Assembly: GCA_021816775.1 (NCBI GenBank)
Contig: JAKAXA010000019.1
Location: forward strand, 1-57,710
DNA: 57,710 nt
Source: Pseudomonadota bacterium
GTDB lineage: Bacteria; Pseudomonadota; Gammaproteobacteria; Steroidobacterales; Steroidobacteraceae
Direction: 5' to 3'
The notes under the pieces are model-generated. The model ran no database searches, was not told the origin of the DNA, and saw only the letters and a list, made by a program, of their open reading frames with translations. Positions 17,373-26,187 of this stretch are shown here, in pieces (within the stretch, counting starts at the first letter, position 1; each line of letters starts with the position of its first letter). The position numbers were made by a program, and so were the translations under genes.

Positions 17373-19211
17373 ATGCGACGACCTAACACCCGATGGATCC
17401 TCTCGGCCGCCTGCCTCGCGGCAATGCTGATCCCGACTGCCGTGCTCGCACAGGCCGCGAGTCCCCTGCCGGCGGCGAGCACGGCCGGTCAGACCACGCA
17501 CATCCTCACCGACATCCAGAATCTCTTCCTCGGCTCGATGGGCGGGTGGCTCACGCATGCCACGGTCGCGGCGCAGGATCTGTTTTCGGGACTTGCGCTG
17601 TTCGAGCTCATGTGGGTCGGCATCCAGTGGGCACTGAAGCGCCCCGATCCGCACGAGCTCATCGGCAGCCTCGGCATCAAGATCGCCTTTTTTGCCCTGT
17701 TCTACTTTGGCGTCATCGGCATGGCGCCGCACTGGATCCCGCTGTTGCTCCATATGTTCCAACGCGCGGGCCTCGTCGTGACGGGCATGTCCGGGCAGCA
17801 AGCGAATGCGCTCACCCCTGCGAACCCGTCTGCGATCTTTGGACAGAGTTGGGTCGCGATCCAGCAGCTCGATGCTGCCGTCACGAGTCAGGTCAGTCTC
17901 ATGCATCCGCTGGACGACACGATCCTGGGGCTTTCGGCCGTCGCATCCGCGATCGTGTTTGTGCTTGCTTACGCGTTGCTCGCCTTTGAAGCCTTGATGA
18001 TCAACATCGAAGCCTCGGTCATCCTGGGCGCCGGGGTGTTCATGCTGGCCTTCAGCGGCTCGAACTGGACCACGACGTTCAGCGAGAAGTACCTGTCTTA
18101 TGTGTTCTCGATCGGCGTGAAGTACTTTGTGCTGACGGTGATTCTGGCGCTCGGCGCGGGTTTGCCGACCACGATCCAGCACGTGTTCGCGGCCATGCAG
18201 GCGCAGGGCGGCTACAGTTGGGCCGTGCCGATCGAGGCGTCATTCATGACACTGGTCTACGGCGTGGTGGGGCTCTCCGCGCCGGGGATTGCCGGCAGCA
18301 TGCTCTCCGGAAGTCCTTCGCTCTCCACCGGGAGTTTCATGGGTGCTGCGGCGGGCGGCGCGGGAGCGGCGATGGGCGCGGCTGGGGCGGCGGCCGGCGT
18401 GGCGGGTCTCGCAGGCTCCGGGGCCGCCGGCCTCGCGGCCATGGCGAAGCGTCTCGGCGGCGGGTCCTCGGCGGCCGGCGGTATCGCTGGGGACATGGGC
18501 GCCATGGGTATGCTCGGCAGCCTCGCGGGCACAAACCGCTCGGCGGGCGGCGGGGGTGGCGGAGTCGCGGGCCTAGCGCGGTCTCTCGGTTCCGGCTCGG
18601 GCGGCCCTGCGGGCAGTTTCAGCAGCGGCGCGCGGAGCTCGGGGTCGACGGCCCCTGCAGGGAGCGCGTGGACGGTGGACTCGGCGGGCACGGCCCGCCC
18701 GACCCCGCCCGGGGGATCGGCCCCTGCCGGGGGCGCGGGCACGACAGGTACCGGGCCTGCGCCGAACATCCGATTCGGGGACCGCGGCACCGACCAAGCG
18801 TCGCGTCAGGCGGGGGCGGCCGGTTCCGGGACCGCCCCCGGCCAGGGGTCGACCCAGGGCGGCCCGAGCGCGGTCTCTGGCGCCGCAGGACCTGCCGGCG
18901 CAGATTCAGGGAGCCAAGCGCAGCCGGGACCGGATCGTGGCGCTGCGGGCGGGCCCGCGTCCCCTTCGGGCGGCACGTCGGCGGCAGGCGGTGCCGACGG
19001 GATCGCAGACCCGCGCAGTGCCGCCGCAGGGACGGCGGAGAAGGGGGTGCCCCCCGCAGGGGACGGCAAAGGCTTCTTCAGTCGCACTGCAGCGGAGCAT
19101 GCCCTGAAAGTGGCCAAGCACGCCTCCCGCGGCCTCGGTCACGCGCAGGATGCCCTGCGCCACCAGGGGCTCTCGGGCGGGATCAATATCCGGCTGAATC
19201 ACCCGGAGTGA
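17373..19211 (+). CDS. trbL: TrbL/VirB6-family conjugative transfer membrane protein
   Basis: A 612-residue polytopic inner-membrane protein. After a signal peptide ending near LAQAAS there are about six hydrophobic segments between residues 40 and 310 (for example LIGSLGIKIAFFALFYFGVI and TILGLSAVASAIVFVLAYAL). The C-terminal 280 residues are Gly/Ala/Ser/Pro-rich and low in complexity, a typical TrbL layout. TrbL is the VirB6-like core of the T4SS inner-membrane channel. The start ATG has GAGGGG upstream. No other Trb proteins are encoded here, so it may replace or join the pore of a helper system; see findings. Confidence 0.85.
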   Translation: MRRPNTRWILSAACLAAMLIPTAVLAQAASPLPAASTAGQTTHILTDIQNLFLGSMGGWLTHATVAAQDLFSGLALFELMWVGIQWALKRPDPHELIGSLGIKIAFFALFYFGVIGMAPHWIPLLLHMFQRAGLVVTGMSGQQANALTPANPSAIFGQSWVAIQQLDAAVTSQVSLMHPLDDTILGLSAVASAIVFVLAYALLAFEALMINIEASVILGAGVFMLAFSGSNWTTTFSEKYLSYVFSIGVKYFVLTVILALGAGLPTTIQHVFAAMQAQGGYSWAVPIEASFMTLVYGVVGLSAPGIAGSMLSGSPSLSTGSFMGAAAGGAGAAMGAAGAAAGVAGLAGSGAAGLAAMAKRLGGGSSAAGGIAGDMGAMGMLGSLAGTNRSAGGGGGGVAGLARSLGSGSGGPAGSFSSGARSSGSTAPAGSAWTVDSAGTARPTPPGGSAPAGGAGTTGTGPAPNIRFGDRGTDQASRQAGAAGSGTAPGQGSTQGGPSAVSGAAGPAGADSGSQAQPGPDRGAAGGPASPSGGTSAAGGADGIADPRSAAAGTAEKGVPPAGDGKGFFSRTAAEHALKVAKHASRGLGHAQDALRHQGLSGGINIRLNHPE

Positions 19212-19289
19212 GGTGCGCTGCGTGACGCAAGGATGCGTCAAGTCCTCGGTTCCGGCTAGAATCGCCCGCCAAGACCGAAAGCCCTTGGG

Positions 19290-19688
19290 GTGTCCTTGAG
19301 TTCGAACGAAGAGAAGCGACGAAAGGAACGGCCAACCGTTTTTTACGTCGAACTGTTCAAGTTCTTGCGGACCGCAGTGATTGCCGGTGCGTGGCTCGGA
19401 GCTGCGTACTGCCTCGTCTTGATCGCTCGGGCCTTCGCTGGGCAAGCGACCACAGCGAAGATCATGGTCGCGCTGGCAGTGAGAGCGTACGCGCATCTCG
19501 GCACCGCGAAGTTTGCATGGCTCATCACAGGTGGCAGTATCGGCTATGCGTTACTCGAGCGCCGGGAGCGTCGCCGCAAGACGGAGAAATTGAGCCAGAG
19601 AAATCGGGAGCTTGAACTGCGACTAGATCCGACCCGCTCATCGAGCGGACTACTGCCCAACGGAGACACGCGGGAGGACGACAAATGA
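19290..19688 (+). CDS. Hypothetical membrane protein
   Basis: A 132-residue protein with a charged N-terminus and two hydrophobic segments (AVIAGAWLGAAYCLVLIARA and FAWLITGGSIGYALLE), followed by a charged, coiled-coil-like tail (RRERRRKTEKLSQRNRELEL). No family recognised. Start GTG 19290 or TTG 19296; the latter has GGGG at better spacing. Its stop overlaps the ATG of the next gene, so the two are probably translated together. Confidence 0.6.
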   Translation: MSLSSNEEKRRKERPTVFYVELFKFLRTAVIAGAWLGAAYCLVLIARAFAGQATTAKIMVALAVRAYAHLGTAKFAWLITGGSIGYALLERRERRRKTEKLSQRNRELELRLDPTRSSSGLLPNGDTREDDK

Positions 19689-20290
19689 GTTCATATATCC
19701 AGTCCTTGGCGCCAAGCGCACTCATTGGCCTGATTGCCGCAGTGCTGATTCTTGTATGGTTCTACACCCTCTGGCAACGCTTCGTCGTCGATCAGACGCG
19801 ACAGCGTCTATTCGAGCTGCGCGACCAGTGGTTTGATACCTGTGCTGATGCGGAAGCGTTGCAGACCCGTGGAGCTCGGTTCGTCCGGGAAGTGCTGAAC
19901 GGCGAAATTCGCTTCGCGCACAGAATGACGCTGCCGAGCGCTCTTGTGTACCTACTGGCCGGCAGGAACCTGAACGTGGAAAGGACGATTGCGGAGGCGA
20001 TGGCCTCCGCCATGGAGACGTTGGATCCGAGCCTGCGGTCTGCCGCGCAGTCAGTTCTTCGATCCGCCTCTTGGCATGTCACGAGCGCCGTGATCCGACG
20101 GTCATTGATCGCGATCATGATGATTCCGGTAGCCGCCGTTGCGGCCACCATAGCGTTCGTCGTATCCGCGCCCTCGGGCGTCCTGCAGCACAATGTGAAT
20201 CGCGACTTCAATAGTGTCCTGAAGTCCGAATTGGCGCTCGCCGCCGCAGGAGATCGAGGGATCTCCGATCTCCTTGCTGCGGCTTGCTGA
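19685..20290 (+). CDS. Hypothetical membrane protein, coupled to the preceding gene
   Basis: A 201-residue protein beginning with a transmembrane helix (ALIGLIAAVLILVWFYTLW), a cytoplasmic-looking helical middle (EVLNGEIRFAHRMTLPSALV) and a second hydrophobic segment near residue 145 (SLIAIMMIPVAAVAATIAFV). ATGA overlap with the upstream gene suggests translational coupling. Family unknown; it lies between trbL and the converging relaxosome accessory operon. Confidence 0.6.
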   Translation: MSSYIQSLAPSALIGLIAAVLILVWFYTLWQRFVVDQTRQRLFELRDQWFDTCADAEALQTRGARFVREVLNGEIRFAHRMTLPSALVYLLAGRNLNVERTIAEAMASAMETLDPSLRSAAQSVLRSASWHVTSAVIRRSLIAIMMIPVAAVAATIAFVVSAPSGVLQHNVNRDFNSVLKSELALAAAGDRGISDLLAAAC

Positions 20291-20323
20291 CCAGTGTCGC
20301 GGTAAGCCATTCAGGGCGGAGAA

Positions 20324-20629
20324 TCAGGGTCGGGGCCGTAGGGACTCGGCGAGCGCCCCGAGCCGGAGAGATAGCTCGCTGGCCTGAGTTCGCTGCCGAT
20401 CAGCGAGGCGGCGCTGAGACTGTAAGACCTTAACCGCCGCCTGAAGGTCGGCGGCGTCCCCACCGGCGATTCCGGCCTTGAGGAGACGGAGACAGGCCGC
20501 CCGCTCGCGGGGATCGAGGCCGTACCCGCACGCCAGGTGCCGCAGGCACTCGCTGATGTCAGAGAGCGCGGCGGCACCGTCCATTGGTGCCGCCGGCTCC
20601 TGTCCCCTGCCGCCGTCCAGTTCGCTCAT
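20324..20629 (-). CDS. Small helical protein, TraM/StbC-position gene
   Basis: A 101-residue soluble, helical protein (ALSDISECLRHLACGYGL, DAADLQAAVKVLQSQRRLAD, ASELSLRLGALAESLRP). Its ATG overlaps the stop of the ParA-like gene (ATGA), so it is the third gene of a three-gene operon HTH, ParA-like, small protein. RP4 traKLM and R388 stbABC have the same order next to oriT. Sequence similarity to TraM or StbC cannot be judged by eye; the call rests on position and coupling. Confidence 0.6.
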   Translation of the reverse strand: MSELDGGRGQEPAAPMDGAAALSDISECLRHLACGYGLDPRERAACLRLLKAGIAGGDAADLQAAVKVLQSQRRLADRQRTQASELSLRLGALAESLRPRP

Positions 20630-21360
20630 AGCACCGGCGCGAACGCCTTCCGGTTCCTCCCGCGCCAGGAGGCCAACGCCAGCCTGTAACCCAGCGAGAA
20701 CGCATTCCCGTCCCGGTCGCGGTCGGCCCAGAAGGCGAGCCGGTGGTCGGTCAGATAGTCCGCCAGTTCCGCGGTGACCTCGGGCAAGTCGATGGTGCCT
20801 GTGATTTCGGTTTTGAGCCGCCCGTTGTTGTACCGGTCGAATTTTTCGGCCGCACCGAAGTACAGATTGCGCACAACGTACACGGCACTGTACGCCTGCT
20901 TGCTGTCGAGCCATTGCCGCAGCAATTCCAGCGAGTCGCGCTGCCGGTTGATCACCCATAACATGACCAATTCGCGGCCCTGTTCTTGAGCAGCGGCGGC
21001 TAAGAGCCCGCCGTGTTCAATGAGCGTGGCAGTCGCGCGCGCTGCAGTGTTAATCACCACTGGCAGGTCCGTGCGCGCGCCGATGGTATTGATGAGCCGC
21101 ACGTAGCCATCTTCGTTGTCAAGATTGCAGACCTCGGCGTGCACGCCCGCCGAGTCATGAATGGCCTTGTACACGTCCGGGTTGCTGTCGTCAGACTCGA
21201 TGTAGCAGACCTCATTGGGCTCCGGTGACGGGGTCGCTGCGGGGTCGAGTATCGGGGTGCGTAGGCAGTCTACCAGGGCATGGGATGAGAGGCTCTTGCC
21301 CACCCCACCCTTGCCTCCACCCACGGCGTAAATGGCGCTGTTGCGGGTTGCGTTGTTCAT
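20626..21360 (-). CDS. ParA/MinD-family ATPase, TraL/StbB-like
   Basis: A 244-residue P-loop ATPase. The deviant Walker A motif GGGKGGVGKSLSSHALVDCL is at residues 13-32, with the signature lysine typical of ParA/MinD. Later segments include EVCYIESDDSNPDVYKA and LVMLWVINRQRDSLELLRQW. In IncP plasmids TraL, and in IncW StbB, are ParA-like ATPases encoded beside oriT that affect transfer or plasmid positioning. Here it lies second in an operon after the TraK-like gene (12-bp gap) and before the TraM-position gene (overlap). ATG start at 21360 is preceded by GAGAGAGA. There is no ParB-like gene nearby, which favours the mobilization role over classic partition. Confidence 0.8.
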   Translation of the reverse strand: MNNATRNSAIYAVGGGKGGVGKSLSSHALVDCLRTPILDPAATPSPEPNEVCYIESDDSNPDVYKAIHDSAGVHAEVCNLDNEDGYVRLINTIGARTDLPVVINTAARATATLIEHGGLLAAAAQEQGRELVMLWVINRQRDSLELLRQWLDSKQAYSAVYVVRNLYFGAAEKFDRYNNGRLKTEITGTIDLPEVTAELADYLTDHRLAFWADRDRDGNAFSLGYRLALASWRGRNRKAFAPVL

Positions 21361-21372
21361 AGTGTGTCTCTC

Positions 21373-21834
21373 TCAAAGGTTTTCGTTGTCGGGGATGATC
21401 GGAAACGTAGAACGGTCCGTTACGGTCCCGGTAGCCGGGGTCGTCGCGGAGGGTGTAGTGGCCGCAGCTTCCGGCTCCCCGCCGCGTGGCGGCGGTGCTG
21501 GTGTCTCGTTATCGGCGGCGGTGCCCGGAGCGGGCTTGCGTTTCCGTGCCCGTGAGCGACCCTGGGCCGGGGGCTGTGCCGAGCCGCCGCAGACCTCGGT
21601 GATCGTCTTGGGCCTGACCTGTAGGTTGCCCGAAGCGGCCAGCGCGGCGGCGATTTGCCGGACTGAATAGCCGTCTCGTAGCATGGCCGTGATCTCCGGG
21701 CGCAGCGCCTCCAGCACACTGCGTTTGCCGAGCCGTTCGCCCTCGCCGGGCCGCTCGGCTTTCCGCAGCGTTGTCAGCGCCGCTCGGCAGGCTGGCAGTA
21801 CCGTAGCGGCCTCGTAAGTTCGACTCTTGGTCAT
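21373..21834 (-). CDS. TraK-like oriT-binding helix-turn-helix protein
   Basis: A 153-residue basic protein. The core (SVLEALRPEITAMLRDGYSV, then RQIAAALAASGNLQVRPKTI) resembles the HTH of TraK/KfrA-type proteins that bind beside oriT. The C-terminal third is Pro/Ala-rich and probably disordered. The ATG at 21834 has GAGG nine bases upstream and is preferred over the longer frame to 21903. It is divergent from the TraJ/relaxase operon, with the inverted repeat at 21969-22043 between, exactly the RP4 arrangement traK-oriT-traJ. Function inferred from this context. Confidence 0.62.
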   Translation of the reverse strand: MTKSRTYEAATVLPACRAALTTLRKAERPGEGERLGKRSVLEALRPEITAMLRDGYSVRQIAAALAASGNLQVRPKTITEVCGGSAQPPAQGRSRARKRKPAPGTAADNETPAPPPRGGEPEAAATTPSATTPATGTVTDRSTFPIIPDNENL

Positions 21835-21968
21835 TTCGCTGATCCTCGTAACGTCCCCCGTTCTGGGGTCTGTACTCTCCATTCCCCGTTGCAGGGGGCG
21901 CATTCCGACCGCAACGGCGGCCGTATTGCAGGGCCGTTAGAAGTCGGATATTCGTCAGACGGATCGGT

Positions 21969-22043
21969 ACAAGGTAGGGCGGTGTAGCTACACGGGCCGG
22001 CGCCGCAGGCGCCTTCCCCGTTTGCTACCACCGCCACCTTGGT
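21969..22043. other. Candidate oriT: long imperfect inverted repeat
   Basis: Two 36-base arms (21969-22004 and 22008-22043) are inverted copies with only a few mismatches and single-base gaps around a three-base centre. The outer part pairs ACAAGGTAGGGCGGTG with ACCAAGGTGGCGGTG (reverse complement of the right arm) and the centre ends in GGCGCC. It sits between the divergent TraK-like and TraJ-like genes, where IncP oriT is found. I could not find the IncP nic consensus YATCCTG, so the nick site is unassigned. Confidence 0.6.
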
Positions 22044-22132
22044 CAGGCTTCGCCCGACACCCGTAGAACCAGCTTGGTGCCCTACTCGGCGGCTATGCCT
22101 TCTCGCGGGACACCGGTGCCGGGGAATGGAGC

Positions 22133-22429
22133 ATGGACAGACGTACCCACATGCTCCGCGTGCGCGTCACAGACGACGAACGCCGCGCGATCCAATTGGC
22201 TGCACAGGCGGCCGGTCTCTCGGTATCCGAGTGGCTGCGCCGCGTAGGTGCTGTGCGCGATCCCCGGATCGCCGCGCTGCGCGAGCTCCGCGGTGAACTC
22301 GGACGCCAGGGCGGGCTCTTGAAGCTCGTCATGGGCGGCGGGCGCAGCGTCGACGAGTTGCGTGAGGCGCTGGCGGCGCACAGCCGCATCGTCGCAATGG
22401 CCGACGAGGAACTGCGCCGTGCTGGCTAA
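22133..22429 (+). CDS. TraJ/MobC-like relaxosome accessory protein
   Basis: A 98-residue ribbon-helix-helix protein: HMLRVRVTDDERRAIQLAAQ followed by AAGLSVSEWLRRVGA, the standard pattern of MobC/TraJ/MbeC proteins. These bind an inverted repeat at oriT and load the relaxase. The C-terminal part is helical. ATG at 22133 follows ATGGAGC. The gene overlaps the start of the relaxase gene by 11 bp, as expected for a relaxosome operon. Confidence 0.85.
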   Translation: MDRRTHMLRVRVTDDERRAIQLAAQAAGLSVSEWLRRVGAVRDPRIAALRELRGELGRQGGLLKLVMGGGRSVDELREALAAHSRIVAMADEELRRAG

Positions 22430-24647
22430 GGTCATCCGAGCTACCGGCGCGGCTCATATCGGCGATGCCATGCGCTACGTTGCCCGGGACCGTCCTGATC
22501 AGGCTGGTGAGCCGCGCCCCGAAATGTGGGTCCACGGCTTCGATTGCCCGGTTGTTGAGCGCGCTGATCGCGAGACCGCCATCGACATCATGCGAGCGCA
22601 GATGGCAGCCAGTGGACGGCGGCCTAAGCCATACCATGTAGTCCTGACTTGGCAGTCCGGTGAGCATCCAACCCGTGAGCAGGCCGCGCACGCGGCGGAG
22701 CATGTGATGGATCGGCTGGGCTTCACTGGCTGTCCCGCGGTGGCCGCGCTCCACCGCGACACGGACAACGACCATCTACATCTCGTGGTGTGCCGGGTCG
22801 ATGAATCCGGTCGCATCCATGCGGTCCCTCACCGCGACTACTTGGTGCTCGACCGGACCATGCGCGAGCTGGAAATGGCACAGGGATGGGCACGCGCAAA
22901 CGGACCGTGGGTCACCGTGGACACGCAGAATGGTCCGCAGATTGTCCGTATGAGTCGTACCGAGCGGCGGACGCGCGGTCTTTTGCGGGACCGGGGACTG
23001 GCTGCTGACCCCGGTCCCGAGGTCGTGCAGATTGAGACGGCCACCGGTGACCTATCGTTCCAGTCCTGGGTGGCCGGCGCACCGGCGGAAGCGCTGCGCG
23101 CGGCAGTCGATAAGCCTGGTGCCACGTGGCGCGATGCGCATGAGGCGCTCGCGACATTCGGATGCAGGATCGAGCGCAAGGGGTCTGGCCTCATCGTGAC
23201 CACCACGGTGACGGGTCGCGACGGCGCGCCGCGCGTGCTCGCCGCGAAGGCGAGCGCATTGGGCCGATGGGCGAGCAAGACTGCGCTCGAGAAGCGGCTT
23301 GGGGAGTTCGTGCGCCCGGCAGCGGACCTGCCGACCCCCGATCCCTCCCGCACCTATGCGGCGGCAGTCCAGGCCGCCCGGGTGGACCTCGATAGCGAAG
23401 CCCCGCCTCGCGGCGAGGAGTCCGCGCGCCCGGGCGGCCACGAGGCCGGTACTGAGGACAATCAGCAGCGGAGAGCGGGAGACGGGCAGCAGCAGCGTAC
23501 CAACCAAGGATCCCGCCAGGGCGACGGGAATGGCTCCCATGCGCAGGACCAGCGACACCGCGGCAAGCGCGACCAGGATGAGCGCGCCCGACGTCGCGCC
23601 GAGCGCCAAGCGGAACGGGACGCCCTTGCAGCCCGCTTCGCGGCGGGCGAGGCGGCACGCCGAGAGGTGGCAAAGAAGCGACGCGAGGCGCTGCGCGCGA
23701 AGCACGCAGCGGAGCGCAAAGTGCTCACCGAGCGCCTGCGCGCGGAGCGTGGTGCCGCCCGGGCGGAACTCCGGGCGCAGGGCATCGACACCCGCACGGC
23801 GGATGCGCTCTTCGCGTTCAAGGCGGCGGCCGCGCGCGAGCAGATGGCCAAGCGTCAGCGCGATGAGCGACGGGCGCTCGGTACCGAGCTCTCGCGCGGG
23901 ATGGTCTGGCGCGTGTGGCTCGAGCGCGAGGCCGAACGTGGCGACGAGGCGGCACAGGCCGCGCTACGCGGCATCCGGTATCGCGAGCAGCGCAAGCGCA
24001 AGAAGGGTGAGGGGGACCAGGCGAACGGGATCGAGGGGGAACCGCTCGATCGGCTCGCAGCCCTGCACGAGAAGCTGCGTCGCGGGCCGGACGATCTGAT
24101 TCTGGCGGCGCTCGTCGCCGAGCGCGATCGGCGCGGACGACACATTATCTACCGGCGCACGACAACTAGCGGACGCGGCCCTGGTGAGGCGCTTTTCGTC
24201 GACCGCGGGCCGCGCATCGACATGGTCTCGAAGGACGAAGCCGCCCTTGAGGCGGCGCTGCGGATCGCATCGGAGAAGTACGGTGGGCAGGTGCTGCTCA
24301 CCGGCAGTGACGAGTTCCAAGACCGCGCCGCGCGGATGGCGACCCGCCTCGGGATCCGCGTGACGAACCCGGACCTCGCGGGCGTCGTGCGCGAAGCACA
24401 GCAGGCACAGCAGCCCTATGATTACCGCGCGTGGGCGGCCGCCAGCGAGCGCGTCCGGGAGGAGAGAGAGAGGGAGCGGCGTGAGGACGACGCCCGCGAG
24501 CGCCAGGCCGCCGAGGAGCGACTGCGCGCCGGGGCGGTGTCGCCTCCGCCGCGCAATCCTCCTTCGGAGGGCCGTCCGGGGCCGGATCGCCAGAGGCCGC
24601 GACGCTCACCGCCGAGGCGTGGCCGCGGGATCGACGAGGGGAGGTAA
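22419..24647 (+). CDS. MOB-P relaxase (TraI/VirD2-like) with LPD7 domain
   Basis: A 742-residue relaxase. The N-terminal domain contains the metal-binding motif III HRDTDNDHLHLVV at residues 112-124 (His112, His119, His121), with HVVLTWQSGEHPTREQA upstream. It nicks oriT and pilots the DNA into the recipient. After residue 320 comes a long charged, Arg/Glu-rich coiled region, then an LPD7-type domain around residues 560-680 (EAALRIASEKYGGQVLLTGS). The GTG start at 22419 overlaps the MobC-like gene and has GAGGA upstream. Its last 20 bp before the stop are repeated exactly at 26387-26406, where a second LPD7 fragment lies. Confidence 0.9.
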   Translation: MLAKVIRATGAAHIGDAMRYVARDRPDQAGEPRPEMWVHGFDCPVVERADRETAIDIMRAQMAASGRRPKPYHVVLTWQSGEHPTREQAAHAAEHVMDRLGFTGCPAVAALHRDTDNDHLHLVVCRVDESGRIHAVPHRDYLVLDRTMRELEMAQGWARANGPWVTVDTQNGPQIVRMSRTERRTRGLLRDRGLAADPGPEVVQIETATGDLSFQSWVAGAPAEALRAAVDKPGATWRDAHEALATFGCRIERKGSGLIVTTTVTGRDGAPRVLAAKASALGRWASKTALEKRLGEFVRPAADLPTPDPSRTYAAAVQAARVDLDSEAPPRGEESARPGGHEAGTEDNQQRRAGDGQQQRTNQGSRQGDGNGSHAQDQRHRGKRDQDERARRRAERQAERDALAARFAAGEAARREVAKKRREALRAKHAAERKVLTERLRAERGAARAELRAQGIDTRTADALFAFKAAAAREQMAKRQRDERRALGTELSRGMVWRVWLEREAERGDEAAQAALRGIRYREQRKRKKGEGDQANGIEGEPLDRLAALHEKLRRGPDDLILAALVAERDRRGRHIIYRRTTTSGRGPGEALFVDRGPRIDMVSKDEAALEAALRIASEKYGGQVLLTGSDEFQDRAARMATRLGIRVTNPDLAGVVREAQQAQQPYDYRAWAAASERVREERERERREDDARERQAAEERLRAGAVSPPPRNPPSEGRPGPDRQRPRRSPPRRGRGIDEGR

Positions 24648-24656
24648 AGCCGCAGT

Positions 24657-25319
24657 TTGACAGCGAGTCGTACTCCACATAGCATCGACATCGACCGGAA
24701 GGTTGTTCTCGCCAATTTCGGCGGGTTCAATTCGAGGCTGACGCTTCGAAAGGCTTTAGACATGTCGACTCAAGATCGCGCTCTTGAGGGCGCAAACTCA
24801 GCAGCTTCTTCGGCCAATCGCGCCAAGAATCTCACAATCAAAGCGGATCTCCTCTACCCGCAACAGTCGCAGCTCACGCGATACGAGGATGCCGTCGCTC
24901 AACGTATTGTCCAGCTCGATACGTGGGCGCAGCGCCTCGGCGAAGGCTTTGGTATCTCATTCACGACTTTCGTCCTCAATCCCCCACCGAGCAACTTCGG
25001 CGACACTGGGATGGAGATGGTTGCCGCAGTGCTTGTGGCGTTCACACAGCGCATTGAACGCGTGTCTCTCGAGCGAAGGTCGGGGCGATGGGGATTGTAT
25101 TTCACTCGCGAGCCGGCGGCATTGAGCCAGGAGCGTCGAACAGAGACGGTGCCTCTCAAAGATGCGCCACTGGATGTCCGAGAGCGGTTTCTTACTCGTA
25201 GCGAAGACTTCATCCGAGAGTATCTCAAGCTGTGCGAGGACCGACTCGGACGGATGAAGGGTGCTGTATCCAGTGCCGACACGACGCTGGACCTGTTGGA
25301 GAATCTGCGGCTGACGTAA
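24657..25319 (+). CDS. Hypothetical cargo protein
   Basis: A protein of up to 220 residues with no signal peptide or membrane segment and no family I recognise. Features are YEDAVAQRIVQLDTWAQRLG, VVAAVLVAF-like hydrophobic strand near residue 125, and a helical C-terminus (FIREYLKLCEDRLGRMKGAV). The TTG start at 24657 is ten bases after the relaxase stop; an ATG at 24762 with GAAAGG upstream gives 185 residues and may be the real start. It lies in a segment bracketed by a duplicated relaxase 3' end, so it was probably gained as cargo. Base composition is lower in GC than the relaxase gene. Confidence 0.6.
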   Translation: MTASRTPHSIDIDRKVVLANFGGFNSRLTLRKALDMSTQDRALEGANSAASSANRAKNLTIKADLLYPQQSQLTRYEDAVAQRIVQLDTWAQRLGEGFGISFTTFVLNPPPSNFGDTGMEMVAAVLVAFTQRIERVSLERRSGRWGLYFTREPAALSQERRTETVPLKDAPLDVRERFLTRSEDFIREYLKLCEDRLGRMKGAVSSADTTLDLLENLRLT

Positions 25320-25334
25320 GACCGTCATCCGTCA

Positions 25335-25375
25335 GGCCGTGTGACGCGCCAAGCTGTGTGGCGCGTCACACGGCC
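25335..25375. other. 17-bp perfect hairpin in the cargo segment
   Basis: GGCCGTGTGACGCGCCA and its exact reverse complement enclose the seven-base loop AGCTGTG. It lies between two co-directional cargo genes. No U-tract follows on either strand. It may be a rho-dependent-type terminator, a protein-binding palindrome or a remnant of insertion. Confidence 0.6.
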
Positions 25376-25443
25376 GACTCAGAATTGAGGGATCAACGGG
25401 CAACAAAGAACGCACTAAACCGCTCGAGAGCGAGGGGAATGCA

Positions 25444-26142
25444 ATGAAAACCGTGGGTCTCGATCCAGAAGCAACGAAGGCCCGCAGAGCGCGACGCGTG
25501 CGCAAATTCGCGCTCTGGGTCATTTTGGGGTCCATCGCGCTCATCGTGTTCGTGTCGCTGCTGCCGAATCCGCCGAGCAAGCCAGTTCCAGTAGGTTTTG
25601 CGCGCTCGCTCGTTTATGACGGCGCAACGGGAGTCACGGCGGCCTTTGCATCTGCCTTCCCGAGCGGTAAGCAAGTTCCGATAAGTGAAATCAGACGACC
25701 CGGGAATCGTGCGGCACTGCAAGTATATGTATGGGTGAGCAGCTCTGATCCTATCCGTGCCTCTGTGCAGGATATCTACCGTGTGCTTCGCTGGGAGGTC
25801 GAACTCGCCGAGTTTAAGGCCAACGCTGCGGCGACGCCGTTTTCAACCGACTTCTATATCGGATACGGCAGGGGGCATCTGTTCGGTCGCAAGGGAGACA
25901 AAACGTATCTGGCCATCGCATATACCCGCAAGGCCGTTGAGACAAATAAGTCGATCTGGTCCGGGAAGAGCAGTACGTCGAAGCGCTTTGCGGCTGCTGT
26001 CCTGAATGCAGCGAGCGACGTGGCCATGCTACAGGGGCGCGCGCAAGCCAAGCGGCTTTGCTCGCATGTTTCGTCGGCGTCGCGATTCTGTGCACTGGTC
26101 GAGAAGAGCATCTCGTTTCAGGATGGTCTCGGGCCAAAGTGA
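25444..26142 (+). CDS. Hypothetical membrane-anchored protein
   Basis: A 232-residue protein with a basic N-terminus and one transmembrane helix near residues 24-41 (FALWVILGSIALIVFVSLLP), followed by a periplasmic-type domain that contains YVWVSSSDPIRASVQDIYRV and FYIGYGRGHLFGRKGDKTYL. Type II inner-membrane topology is likely. The ATG has GAGGGG upstream. Not recognised; second gene of the bracketed cargo pair. Confidence 0.65.
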   Translation: MKTVGLDPEATKARRARRVRKFALWVILGSIALIVFVSLLPNPPSKPVPVGFARSLVYDGATGVTAAFASAFPSGKQVPISEIRRPGNRAALQVYVWVSSSDPIRASVQDIYRVLRWEVELAEFKANAAATPFSTDFYIGYGRGHLFGRKGDKTYLAIAYTRKAVETNKSIWSGKSSTSKRFAAAVLNAASDVAMLQGRAQAKRLCSHVSSASRFCALVEKSISFQDGLGPK

Positions 26143-26187
26143 CTGGCCTGACCACACCGCGACTCCGCTGGCGGCGAGGCATTTGCG

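Noticed and set aside
20626..21360. ParA of a chromosome or plasmid partition system
   Set aside because: There is no parB or parS-like repeat nearby; operon position beside oriT fits TraL/StbB better.
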